This document shows, one piece after another, positions 14,332 to 21,049 of a DNA stretch of 21,049 nucleotides. The stretch's first letter is position 1. Each line of letters starts with the position of its first letter. This DNA comes from Bacteroidales bacterium (GTDB taxonomy: Bacteria > Bacteroidota > Bacteroidia > Bacteroidales > Bacteroidaceae): the NCBI GenBank assembly GCA_004555055.1, contig SFJN01000022.1, positions 1-21,049 on the forward strand, written 5' to 3'. The position numbers were made by a program, and so were the translations under genes. The notes beneath the pieces are model-generated. The model was not told the origin of the DNA. It ran no database searches and was given only the letters and a program-made list of their open reading frames with translations.

Positions 14332-14353
14332 CAGAAACGACATCATGTGTAAA

Positions 14354-14409
14354 GGCGGCTGCACCGCAATCCTTCCCAGATTCAACAGGAAAGTCGCGAT
14401 GCAGCCGCC
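14354..14409 (-). terminator. GC-rich hairpin after the hemolysin III gene
   Basis: GGCGGCTGCACCGC (14354-14367) pairs with GCGATGCAGCCGCC (14396-14409), two mismatches, across a 28-base loop. It lies 44 bases beyond the stop of the minus-strand gene at 14454 and is followed there by TTTACAC, a weak U-tract. Termination is probable from position, not certain. Confidence 0.5.
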
Positions 14410-14453
14410 CATATGGAATTAAAGCAAAAAGGAGTTGACAGATACCGCCCCGT

Positions 14454-15080
14454 TTAGATAAGGATGGTGAGCACGGCACTCCAATGCGCCATGGCACCGA
14501 GGAGAACGAATACGTGCCATACGGCATGGAAGTTCTTCTTCTCGTCGTGGGCAAAGAAGTAAGTGCCCGTTGTATAGAAGAATCCTTCAGCCAGCAGGAG
14601 GAGCAGGGAAAGTGTGGAAAGTTCCTCCACCACACGGGGGAAGATGAAAAGCACGCTCCACCCCATCGCCAAGTAAAGTATCAGGGAAAGGCGGGGATAA
14701 CGGTCGATGGCGAAAATCTTGTAGAAGGTTCCACCGATGACCATCACCCAAAGTATGCCGAACACCAGCCACCCTACCCATCCGCCCACTACACCGATGC
14801 AGATGGGGGTATAGGAACAGGCAATCATCACGTAAATGCTGATATGGTCGCACTTGCGCAATATGCGCTTCGCCAGACCCGGATGCACCCAATGGTAGAC
14901 AGTGCTGGAAAGGAACATGAGGAACATGCCGGCGATGAAGAAGATGACTCCCATTGCCATCGCCCACCCCCGATGCACGGCAGGCCATACCATCCAAATG
15001 GACGACAGGGCAAAGACCGCACCGGCAAGGTGCGTCCACGTGTTACCCTGTTCGCCCCGAAGAGGCAGGAATTTTGTCAT
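14454..15080 (-). CDS. Hemolysin III / PAQR-family membrane protein
   Basis: A 208-residue, very hydrophobic protein with about seven predicted membrane helices. The metal-site residues of the hemolysin III/YqfA-PAQR family are present in order: THLAGAVFA near the N-terminus, SSTVYHWVHP, RKCDHISIYVMIACSYTP and HAVWHVFVLLGAMAHW at the end. Length is typical (about 200-220). Despite the name, most such bacterial proteins are not proven toxins; the superfamily includes zinc-dependent membrane hydrolases and receptors, so envelope or lipid homeostasis is a fair guess. It is a single gene, ending before the hairpin at 14354-14409. No clear TAnnTTTG box was found upstream. Confidence 0.92.
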   Translation of the reverse strand: MTKFLPLRGEQGNTWTHLAGAVFALSSIWMVWPAVHRGWAMAMGVIFFIAGMFLMFLSSTVYHWVHPGLAKRILRKCDHISIYVMIACSYTPICIGVVGGWVGWLVFGILWVMVIGGTFYKIFAIDRYPRLSLILYLAMGWSVLFIFPRVVEELSTLSLLLLLAEGFFYTTGTYFFAHDEKKNFHAVWHVFVLLGAMAHWSAVLTILI

Positions 15081-15231
15081 ATGGTCCTGAATTATGACTG
15101 TGAGAACAATTCTATTTTCTGTTTCCGCAAAGTTTTTCCGGTCTCATACATCTGCCTCGCAGCCTGCTTCAGACGACAGAATATGGGCATATAAATGTCC
15201 TCTTTGGCGGGAAATGTAGCAGCAAGTAAGG

Positions 15232-17715
15232 TCAGTCTTTACGGAGTTTCCCGGCAACGGCCTCACGCACACGTTTGGCAAAAGTATCGTAGTCCTCTCC
15301 GTCGCGAATGGAAAGCGGTTCCAGATACTCCACGCTCACCTTGTGCGGTTTCAGCCATCTCCGCCAGCGCGGCAATGCCTCGTAAGCACCTTTGATGCAT
15401 ACAGGCACAACGGGCACGCGAAGTTCGGAGGCAAGGATGGCAAACGTCTTCTTGAAATCGCCGAGATGTCCGTCGCGGGTACGGGTTCCTTCGGGGAAGA
15501 TTACCAGCACATTGCCACGACGTAGTACCTCGCCCAGTTGCAGAATGCTGTCGCGGAGGCGCGAACGCTCCATCAGCACCACATTGTGACGGCGTGCAAA
15601 GAAACGCCGCTGGCTGCTCTGCACGTGTTCTTCGGTGGCATAGGAATAGCATCCGGGCACGATGGCCGAAGGCAGTCCGGCAAGCACCACCGGTCCGTCG
15701 ATGTAACTTTGGTGGTTCGGAGCCAGGATGTAGGGTCCCTGTGCAGGAAGATTGGCCTTGCCACGTACCTCAAGACGGTTGTACAGACCAAAGAAAAGGC
15801 GGAATAGTCGCGAAAGCATCGGCAACGTAGCACTGCGCGAAGGGATTTCCACACCTCCTTCGGGAGCTTCGCGGAGTGTCTGTGCCCAGTCGACGGCGTC
15901 GGCAGCCTCTTCGTCAATATGGGTCTTGTGGCCTGCCACATGCTCGGCAATGGCAAGTATATGAGGGAATCCTGCCATAGTATCGGCACCGACCTTGGCA
16001 CCAAAGGTCTTTTCGATGAAGCCTTGCAACCCCACCTTGTCGAGCGAGTCGAAAGCAAGGTCTGTCTCCACATGGCTCGTCGGGCGTACCTTTACGCCCT
16101 TCTCCGATTCAATATAGCGTTTGATGAGCACATATTCGCGGAAGGTTGGCTCGGGACCGTCTTCCTGACGCACAGCCTCGTGGCTGCCCCGGGCCACGAT
16201 GTCGCGAATCTTGTAGCGCTGGAGCTTCTCGAGTTTCGTACGAGGCAGGTCACCGTGATAGACAAAGACGCTCATCACCTTCTTGTAGGCTGCCACCGTG
16301 AGGTTGTAAGGCTCAAGCACCTGTCGCTTCAGCTGCTCCTCGATTTCCGCATCCGTCATCCCTTCGGCCCATTCCTTTTGGGGGACGACGACGGCACACA
16401 GCAGGTCGCCGTCCTGTACCACGGCAGCCTCCTTCACCTGTTTCTCAAACTTTTCGAGCTTGTATTCCAACTCTGCGGGTTGCACGTTCTTGCCGTTCGA
16501 AAGGACAATGATTTCCTTGCTGCGACCGGTAATGTATACACGTCCACGTTCATCGAAACGTGCCAGATCGCCGGTGTGGAGAAAGCCTTCGGCATCGATG
16601 ACGGCGGCGGTCTCCTCGGGACGGTTGTAATAGCCCTGCATCAGGTTGGGACCTTTGGCGCAAAGCTCACCGTCTACCAGTTTCACCTCCACGGTGGAAA
16701 GGGGCAACCCGGCACACCCGGGGATAACATCTCCCGGACGGGTAAAAGATATCATCGGTGCCGTTTCTGTCATGCCGTAGCCTTCAAGCACTTCGAGGCC
16801 CAAGGTCCGCAGTCCGTGGCCCACCTCTGCATCGAGGGCGGCACCGCCGCAGACACAGAACTCAAGGTGTCCGCCAAGCTTTTCATGCACAGACTTGAAG
16901 ATGGTGCGCGACAGGGAGAGGCTGTCCGCCTTTTCGCACAGGGCGAAGAGGGCACGTGTCAGCATATGGGCGTCAATCTTGCGCTTGATGCCGTTGTAGA
17001 GGGTCTGCCACAGTCGGGGCACACCCACCATGATGCCGATTTGGGCACGACTGAGGGTGGCCATGATGTCGGCGCCCGACATTGAGGGGCAAAGTGCTAT
17101 GCCGTCGCCCGTAGAAAGGGGGGCCACCACTGTTCCTACCAGTGGCAACACATGATGGAGGGGCAGCAGCACAAGCGTGCGACGATGGCCGTTGAAGATG
17201 GGCACTTCCTTCGACACGCTGTAGATGTTGGCGTTGAGATTGGCAAAGGAGAGCATCACACCTTTGGGCGAACCCGTCGTGCCGGAGGTATAGATAATGA
17301 GTGCTGTGTCTTGGTCTTCATACTCCACACAGGCCTTGTCCGTTCCTGCTGGGGCCTGCTCGTAATCGTCAATCAGACGGATTTCTGTCGTCACCCCGCT
17401 CTCTTCGACGGCTGCACGCAGGACATCGAGGCGCAGACGCGACGTCCAAACGCATGCTGGGCTGCAATCGGAAAGGATGTAAGCCACATCACTGACCGTA
17501 GAACCGGCGTCCACAGGTACTGCGATGCCGCGATGTGCCCAAATGGAATAAAAGGCATAAATCCAACCCTCACGGTTCTCACTGAAAATGACGGTGCGCT
17601 CCCCGCGTCCGGCAGGGGTATATTGCGCAAAAACGGCGATACGCTGAAGGAGTTCGCAATAACTCACCTCGCGTTCGCCGGAGATAATCGCTATTTTATC
17701 GTATTCTTTGAGCAT
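15232..17715 (-). CDS. Fusion: acyl-activating AMP ligase, acyl carrier domain and PlsC-type acyltransferase
   Basis: One 827-residue chain with three parts. Residues about 1-500 are an AMP-forming ligase: P-loop TSGTTGSPKG (143-152), GYGMTE (312-317), TGDLARFDERG (from 381). A carrier-like domain follows (about 521-596) with DLAFDSLDKV; S557 is in the usual phosphopantetheine position. Residues about 640-827 are a PlsC acyltransferase with NHQSYID (H668, D673) and FPEGTRTRDG (740-749). The likely job is to activate a fatty acid, hold it on the built-in carrier and transfer it to a lysophospholipid, as in E. coli Aas but in reverse domain order. The frame extends to an ATG at 17757, but the promoter at 17736-17743 places transcription start downstream of that codon, so I use the ATG at 17715. 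Confidence 0.88.
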   Translation of the reverse strand: MLKEYDKIAIISGEREVSYCELLQRIAVFAQYTPAGRGERTVIFSENREGWIYAFYSIWAHRGIAVPVDAGSTVSDVAYILSDCSPACVWTSRLRLDVLRAAVEESGVTTEIRLIDDYEQAPAGTDKACVEYEDQDTALIIYTSGTTGSPKGVMLSFANLNANIYSVSKEVPIFNGHRRTLVLLPLHHVLPLVGTVVAPLSTGDGIALCPSMSGADIMATLSRAQIGIMVGVPRLWQTLYNGIKRKIDAHMLTRALFALCEKADSLSLSRTIFKSVHEKLGGHLEFCVCGGAALDAEVGHGLRTLGLEVLEGYGMTETAPMISFTRPGDVIPGCAGLPLSTVEVKLVDGELCAKGPNLMQGYYNRPEETAAVIDAEGFLHTGDLARFDERGRVYITGRSKEIIVLSNGKNVQPAELEYKLEKFEKQVKEAAVVQDGDLLCAVVVPQKEWAEGMTDAEIEEQLKRQVLEPYNLTVAAYKKVMSVFVYHGDLPRTKLEKLQRYKIRDIVARGSHEAVRQEDGPEPTFREYVLIKRYIESEKGVKVRPTSHVETDLAFDSLDKVGLQGFIEKTFGAKVGADTMAGFPHILAIAEHVAGHKTHIDEEAADAVDWAQTLREAPEGGVEIPSRSATLPMLSRLFRLFFGLYNRLEVRGKANLPAQGPYILAPNHQSYIDGPVVLAGLPSAIVPGCYSYATEEHVQSSQRRFFARRHNVVLMERSRLRDSILQLGEVLRRGNVLVIFPEGTRTRDGHLGDFKKTFAILASELRVPVVPVCIKGAYEALPRWRRWLKPHKVSVEYLEPLSIRDGEDYDTFAKRVREAVAGKLRKD

Positions 17716-17735
17716 ACACTTTTGTTTGTAGTGCG

Positions 17736-17768
17736 CAAAGGTACGAACTATTTTCACGGACAGTGCAA
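17736..17768 (-). promoter_or_regulatory. Promoter of the ligase/acyltransferase fusion gene
   Basis: The minus strand carries a perfect -7 box TACCTTTG (17736-17743) and TTGC (17765-17768) at -33 spacing. Transcription would begin near 17729, only about 14 bases before the ATG at 17715. This rules out the in-frame ATG at 17757 as a start for this transcript. Confidence 0.7.
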
Positions 17769-17839
17769 TATTATCCTACAAATTATACAAAATCAAATTC
17801 AAAAAGCCTATATCATTCTATTTTATAGGATATAAAGTC

Positions 17840-18682
17840 CTATCCTATGAGCCTCATCCTGTATTCCTGTGGCGTGTAGCCTATATGACTTTTGAAGATG
17901 CGTATGAAATAGGCCGTATCGGCAAATCCCACCTCAGCGGCAATCTGCCCCACGCTTTTCTCCGACTCCAACAGGAGTTTCTGTGCATGCTGCACCTTTC
18001 GCTTTTGCACATATTGTATGGGGGTGATGCCCACCACCTGTCGGAAGCGGCGTATGAAATACGATTTCGTGAGGCAGGCACGGTCAGCAAGCTGCTCCAC
18101 GCTGATGGACTCGTGCAGATGTTGCTGGATGTATTCAAGGATAGGGGCAATCCGCGCATCATGGAGTTGCGCACGTTCCCGGCCGTGCTTTACGAAATAG
18201 GAAAGGAGGATTCCTGCCAGTCCACGGAGTTGCATGCGCTCGTAATAGGGCATGACCATAAACGCCTGCACATAATCGCGATATGCCTGATGGTTCAGAA
18301 ATTCTTCGGCGCTTCGCGACGGCAGGTTCAGTTGGGGATAGAGCATGCAATAGTTCTGAAACAACAGGCGCGCAGCATGGTTTGCCTCCACCTCAAAGGG
18401 CAGTTCATAACGGTCGAAAAGCGAAGTCCGCTCCTGAGGCAGCAGGAATACGAAAAGGTAATAGAAGGCAAAGCCGGGCTCACAGTCGTAGGAATGGGGC
18501 TCATAGGCAGGGATAAGATAAAGATGTCCCGGCAATGTCTCCACATCCCTGTCACGGAAATGGAGTACAGCACGCCCCTGCTGCACGCAGAACAGACGCA
18601 GGAAGGGAGATGAAATGTCGTGCCCCTGCCACCGATGACGCGTACGGGCAAAGCCAAGATTCAGGATGACAAAGTTTTGCAT
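17840..18682 (-). CDS. AraC-family transcriptional regulator
   Basis: A 280-residue DNA-binding protein. The N-terminal half is a cupin-like sensing domain (RLFCVQQGRAVLHF, LPGHLYLIPAYEPHSYDC). The C-terminal 95 residues hold the two helix-turn-helix motifs of the family: ISVEQLADRACLTKSYFIRRF and SVGQIAAEVGFADTAYFIRIF, followed by the classic GYTPQEYR end. The ligand is unknown. The frame could start at 18811, but that would overlap the nitroreductase by 77 bases with unconvincing sequence; the ATG at 18682 lies 52 bases after the nitroreductase stop and begins the conserved domain. It is probably co-transcribed with the nitroreductase. A small ATAGGA/TCCTAT dyad (17825-17843) overlaps its stop codon. 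Confidence 0.92.
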   Translation of the reverse strand: MQNFVILNLGFARTRHRWQGHDISSPFLRLFCVQQGRAVLHFRDRDVETLPGHLYLIPAYEPHSYDCEPGFAFYYLFVFLLPQERTSLFDRYELPFEVEANHAARLLFQNYCMLYPQLNLPSRSAEEFLNHQAYRDYVQAFMVMPYYERMQLRGLAGILLSYFVKHGRERAQLHDARIAPILEYIQQHLHESISVEQLADRACLTKSYFIRRFRQVVGITPIQYVQKRKVQHAQKLLLESEKSVGQIAAEVGFADTAYFIRIFKSHIGYTPQEYRMRLIG

Positions 18683-18734
18683 ATGCTGAAGGTCGGGAAA
18701 GAAACCGGAAGCAGGAAATTCAGTCTTGAAACCC

Positions 18735-19274
18735 TCACCGGATCCAATGCACAAAGTCGGCCTTGCGTGGCTTGGGCTCCGGAACTTCGCCCCGACGAAA
18801 CCCGAGGGCACAATGCCCTATGCCCTCCCATTCGTCGGGATTGATGCCGGCAAGTTCCAGGATTTCACGGCCTTCGGCACTTTCACATTCCTCCTTGGCA
18901 CGGTGAATCCAAATGCTGTCGACACCCAGCGAATGGGCGGCGAGCATAAGATTTCCCATTACCAGGCTGCCGTCGTAGACACGGTTGCGCCATCCGGCCT
19001 TGGCAAGCACCATGATGATGACAGGCGCACCGTAAAAGGGGTCGCTCGTAGTACCGAGGATTTCGGCATTCATCCGGCTGATGCGGTCACGCACTTCCCG
19101 GTTTGTCACCACAAGCATTTTCGTATGCTGGTAGCCCATTCCGTTGGCGGCATACTTTCCGCACTCCACGATTTGCTGTATCTGTTCTTCTGAAGGCAGG
19201 CGTTCGGGGTCGAAGTTACGCACGGAACGGCGTGTAAGGATGTTTTGGATAGTTTCGTTCATGGTCGTTGTCAA
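18735..19274 (-). CDS. Nitroreductase-family flavoprotein
   Basis: A 179-residue FMN-dependent oxidoreductase of the nitroreductase superfamily. The N-terminal FMN phosphate-binding motif TRRSVRNFD (14-22) is followed by CGKYAANGMGYQ, NLMLAAHSLGVDSIWIHRA (the interface and FMN segment) and the C-terminal GHCALGFRRGEVPEPKPRK. Short members like this usually form homodimers that reduce nitro compounds, quinones or other electrophiles with NAD(P)H. The true substrate is unknown. It is the first gene of a likely two-gene unit with the AraC regulator, downstream of a candidate TAATTTTG box. Confidence 0.93.
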   Translation of the reverse strand: MTTTMNETIQNILTRRSVRNFDPERLPSEEQIQQIVECGKYAANGMGYQHTKMLVVTNREVRDRISRMNAEILGTTSDPFYGAPVIIMVLAKAGWRNRVYDGSLVMGNLMLAAHSLGVDSIWIHRAKEECESAEGREILELAGINPDEWEGIGHCALGFRRGEVPEPKPRKADFVHWIR

Positions 19275-19333
19275 TGTGTGTTTGTCTGGAAGAATTACAG
19301 AGATGCATGAATCATCTCCGCCATTTTACGTGG

Positions 19334-19341
19334 CAAAATTA
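19334..19341 (-). promoter_or_regulatory. Candidate -7 box for the nitroreductase/AraC unit
   Basis: Minus-strand TAATTTTG fits TAnnTTTG, 59 bases before the nitroreductase ATG. The -33 region is unclear. The rest of the 430-base gap from 19275 to 19705 holds only the OmpA terminator at 19600-19639; I see no gene there. Confidence 0.4.
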
Positions 19342-19599
19342 GGAAAAAATCATGGCATATCATCGCGCACCGGTCTGCAAACTTCGGTTTCGCGCAGGAA
19401 AATCGCTTGGAAAAGCACGACCGTACAGGGTCTAACCATCTCAACGGGGGTCCGGCATCTGGGACGTTCCCGCGGTACAGCAACATACTAACATCCTCCT
19501 TGGCCGTCACCTTTCATGGTCCACAAGGGGCTGTCGATAGGCAGTCCGCCAATGTCTTGGCAAGGTTGAACGGCTATTTCCCGAAGATATATACGCAAA

Positions 19600-19639
19600 A
19601 TCCCCCTTCCGCCAGCCTTTTGACCGGCAGAAGGGGGAT
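19600..19639 (-). terminator. Terminator of the OmpA-family gene
   Basis: ATCCCCCTTCCGCC (19600-19613) pairs with GGCAGAAGGGGGAT (19626-19639), one mismatch, over a 12-base loop. On the minus strand the stem is followed by TTTTGCG. It lies 66 bases past the stop codon at 19706. Confidence 0.85.
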
Positions 19640-19705
19640 ATCTATATGTCACTTAATGATGCCTCAAAGGGCACAGTTCCCTGTCAGCATCAGTAGTTGA
19701 ACGGA

Positions 19706-20782
19706 TTATTCAGCCACGCAGATGGTACAACGGTTCTTGCGGTAGTTAGCCTCGTCGTTACCGAAGGGCTGTACGGTATCGCCCTTGTAGTCCTTGTTGA
19801 TGCGGTCGGCAGCGATACCACGCTGGATGAGGGCATCGTAGACGGCGTTCACACGCTGCTTGGACAGACGGAGGTTGATGGTTGCATTACCCGTATTCTT
19901 GTCGGCATAACCGGTAATGTCAATCTTGGCCTCAGGATACTTGTTGAGGTAAGCCACGCACTCTTCCACCTTTTCCATTTCCTCGGGACGGATGTCGTAA
20001 CGGTTGATGAGGAAGAATACGTTCTGGATGCAGGGCTTCACTTCCTCTACTACGACAGGTGCAGGAGCGGGTTCGGGAGCGGGTTCAGGCTCAACCACAG
20101 GCTCGGGCTCAACAGGAACGATGACGGGAGCGGGAGCGTACTTCTGGCGCTTGCGGATGTTGATGCCCACCTTTGCCACGATACCGTTCTCGTTGTCATA
20201 GGCAACAAGTGAACCACGATTCCAAAGGTGCTGGTAACCGATACCTAAGGTAAGGTCGATGTTCTCGCGCAGACGGAAGAGGACACCGGGCATCACCTCG
20301 AGGTTGATGCTGTTGGGGGTATCGTCCTTGATAGAACCTACGATACGGTCGCCGGAAACTCCCAGTGCACCACCGCCACGCACCTCGGCAAAGAACTGCC
20401 AGCGCTTCTGGTTGAAAAGGCGGTAGTCAAGCACAAGGTTTGCGGCTACAGCATTTCCAGCAGGCACACCATTGAACGGATATACCTTCCACCAGAATCC
20501 TGCGTCAACACCAAGATACCAGTTGTTGGTGAAGTTATAACCACCACCGACTTCAAAAGTTCCGAACCAGTCGTCCTGATGGTTTTTCTTTACGGGCGAC
20601 ACATCCGGAAACAGGTTCTTGTCAGAATATCCCCAAAATCCACCGACACGCGCACGGAATTCACCCTTTCGGGCGATATCACCCTGCCAGAACTTATCGG
20701 GCTGCTGAGGAAGTTCCTTTTCTGCAAAGGCTGTCGTAAAAGCCAGGCAGAAGAAAGCAAGCAAAGTAAGGATTTTCTTCAT
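19706..20782 (-). CDS. OmpA-family outer-membrane protein
   Basis: A 358-residue envelope protein that anchors the outer membrane to peptidoglycan. It begins with a signal peptide (KKILTLLAFFCLAFTTAFA, about 1-20). A beta-barrel follows (about 25-205; FRARVGGFWGYSD, GGYNFTNNWYLGVDAGFWW, NIDLTLGIGYQHLW), then a Pro/Glu/Val-rich linker (about 213-245, PEPVVEPEPAPEPAP) and a C-terminal OmpA domain with the peptidoglycan-binding pattern DITGYADKNTGN and NLRLSKQRVNAVYDAL. Length and layout match the abundant major OmpA-like porins of Bacteroidetes. Transcription likely starts near 20980, giving a leader of about 200 bases, which is long and could be regulatory. It ends at its own terminator, so it is a single-gene unit. 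Confidence 0.94.
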   Translation of the reverse strand: MKKILTLLAFFCLAFTTAFAEKELPQQPDKFWQGDIARKGEFRARVGGFWGYSDKNLFPDVSPVKKNHQDDWFGTFEVGGGYNFTNNWYLGVDAGFWWKVYPFNGVPAGNAVAANLVLDYRLFNQKRWQFFAEVRGGGALGVSGDRIVGSIKDDTPNSINLEVMPGVLFRLRENIDLTLGIGYQHLWNRGSLVAYDNENGIVAKVGINIRKRQKYAPAPVIVPVEPEPVVEPEPAPEPAPAPVVVEEVKPCIQNVFFLINRYDIRPEEMEKVEECVAYLNKYPEAKIDITGYADKNTGNATINLRLSKQRVNAVYDALIQRGIAADRINKDYKGDTVQPFGNDEANYRKNRCTICVAE

Positions 20783-20986
20783 GATAATTGGACTGTTATT
20801 GTTTGATTGTTGATATATTTCTGTGGGTCCCGATGTGGGAACGGGTACGTGCCAGGTCCGGCGCAGGAAACTCTCCCGCAGTCATCCGCAGACAAACTGC
20901 CATACACATTAATTATGGAATCATTAGGGACAGAATCAAGCAGAGATGCGGCGAGTTAACACGCAATATACAATCTATGTACGGGG

Positions 20987-21020
20987 CAAATTTACGATAA
21001 AAGAACTTATAAGCCACAAA
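20987..21020 (-). promoter_or_regulatory. Promoter of the OmpA-family gene
   Basis: Minus-strand TAAATTTG (20987-20994) with TTTG (21017-21020) upstream at a 22-base spacing matches the Bacteroidetes promoter layout. The 200-base leader down to the ATG at 20782 contains no open frame of note. Confidence 0.55.
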
Positions 21021-21049
21021 AAAGGCTAAAATATCTTTATTTCACGGTA

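Noticed and set aside
14175..14337. attL/attR pair of an integrated element in tRNA-Phe
   Set aside because: The repeats are only 129 bases apart with no integrase, and the downstream copy also keeps D-arm sequence, which fits a decayed tRNA duplicate better than an att core.
14141..14635. 164-residue minus-strand frame containing VVPPGIEPGTQG twice
   Set aside because: This is the reverse-strand translation of the tRNA and its remnant, a well-known spurious prediction.
18683..18811. Longer AraC protein starting at 18811
   Set aside because: The extra 43 residues overlap the end of the nitroreductase gene and do not look like part of the cupin domain; the ATG at 18682 fits the family length.

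Overview
The window looks like chromosomal DNA from a member of the Bacteroidales, most likely a Prevotellaceae-like or related gut or oral anaerobe; I cannot name the genus. The evidence is: promoters of the Bacteroidetes type (TAnnTTTG boxes before udk, the HD gene, tRNA-Phe, the acyltransferase fusion and the OmpA gene); genes without Shine-Dalgarno sites; a secreted protein ending in a type IX secretion-like sorting tail; a Bacteroidetes-type OmpA protein; and a dxs-trkA-trkH order that I recall from this phylum.

Layout. Bases 1-290 hold an inverted-repeat element that runs off the left edge, then the trkH terminator. Bases 291-6020 (minus strand) carry udk, dxs, trkA and trkH in transcription order: pyrimidine salvage, the first step of the MEP isoprenoid pathway, and a two-component Trk potassium uptake system. 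From a divergent promoter region, an HD-domain phosphohydrolase gene (6220-6798, plus) converges on a 1231-residue secreted modular surface protein (6962-10657, minus), with a shared terminator between them. Bases 10658-12237 form an unusually long gap of 1.58 kb with no credible gene. It is not featureless: it has a dyad over a promoter, a long hairpin, a 22-base-period repeat array and dispersed short repeats. On the plus strand follow a small outer-membrane barrel gene, thiL (thiamine monophosphate kinase) and tRNA-Phe with its own promoter and terminator. A broken second copy of the tRNA lies just downstream. On the minus strand are then a hemolysin III/PAQR-type membrane protein, a single-chain acyl-activating enzyme/carrier/acyltransferase fusion, an AraC-type regulator behind a nitroreductase, and an OmpA-family protein with its promoter at the right edge.

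Most of the coding content is ordinary housekeeping and envelope function. The parts that best repay attention are non-coding: the 10.7-12.2 kb gap with its repeat family, the left-edge inverted repeat whose end motif recurs at 12205-12221, and the tRNA-Phe remnant. Among proteins, the AMP-ligase/carrier/PlsC fusion and the modular secreted protein are the most interesting. Two starts were moved inward from the longest reading frame: the fusion (promoter position) and the AraC regulator (overlap with the upstream gene).
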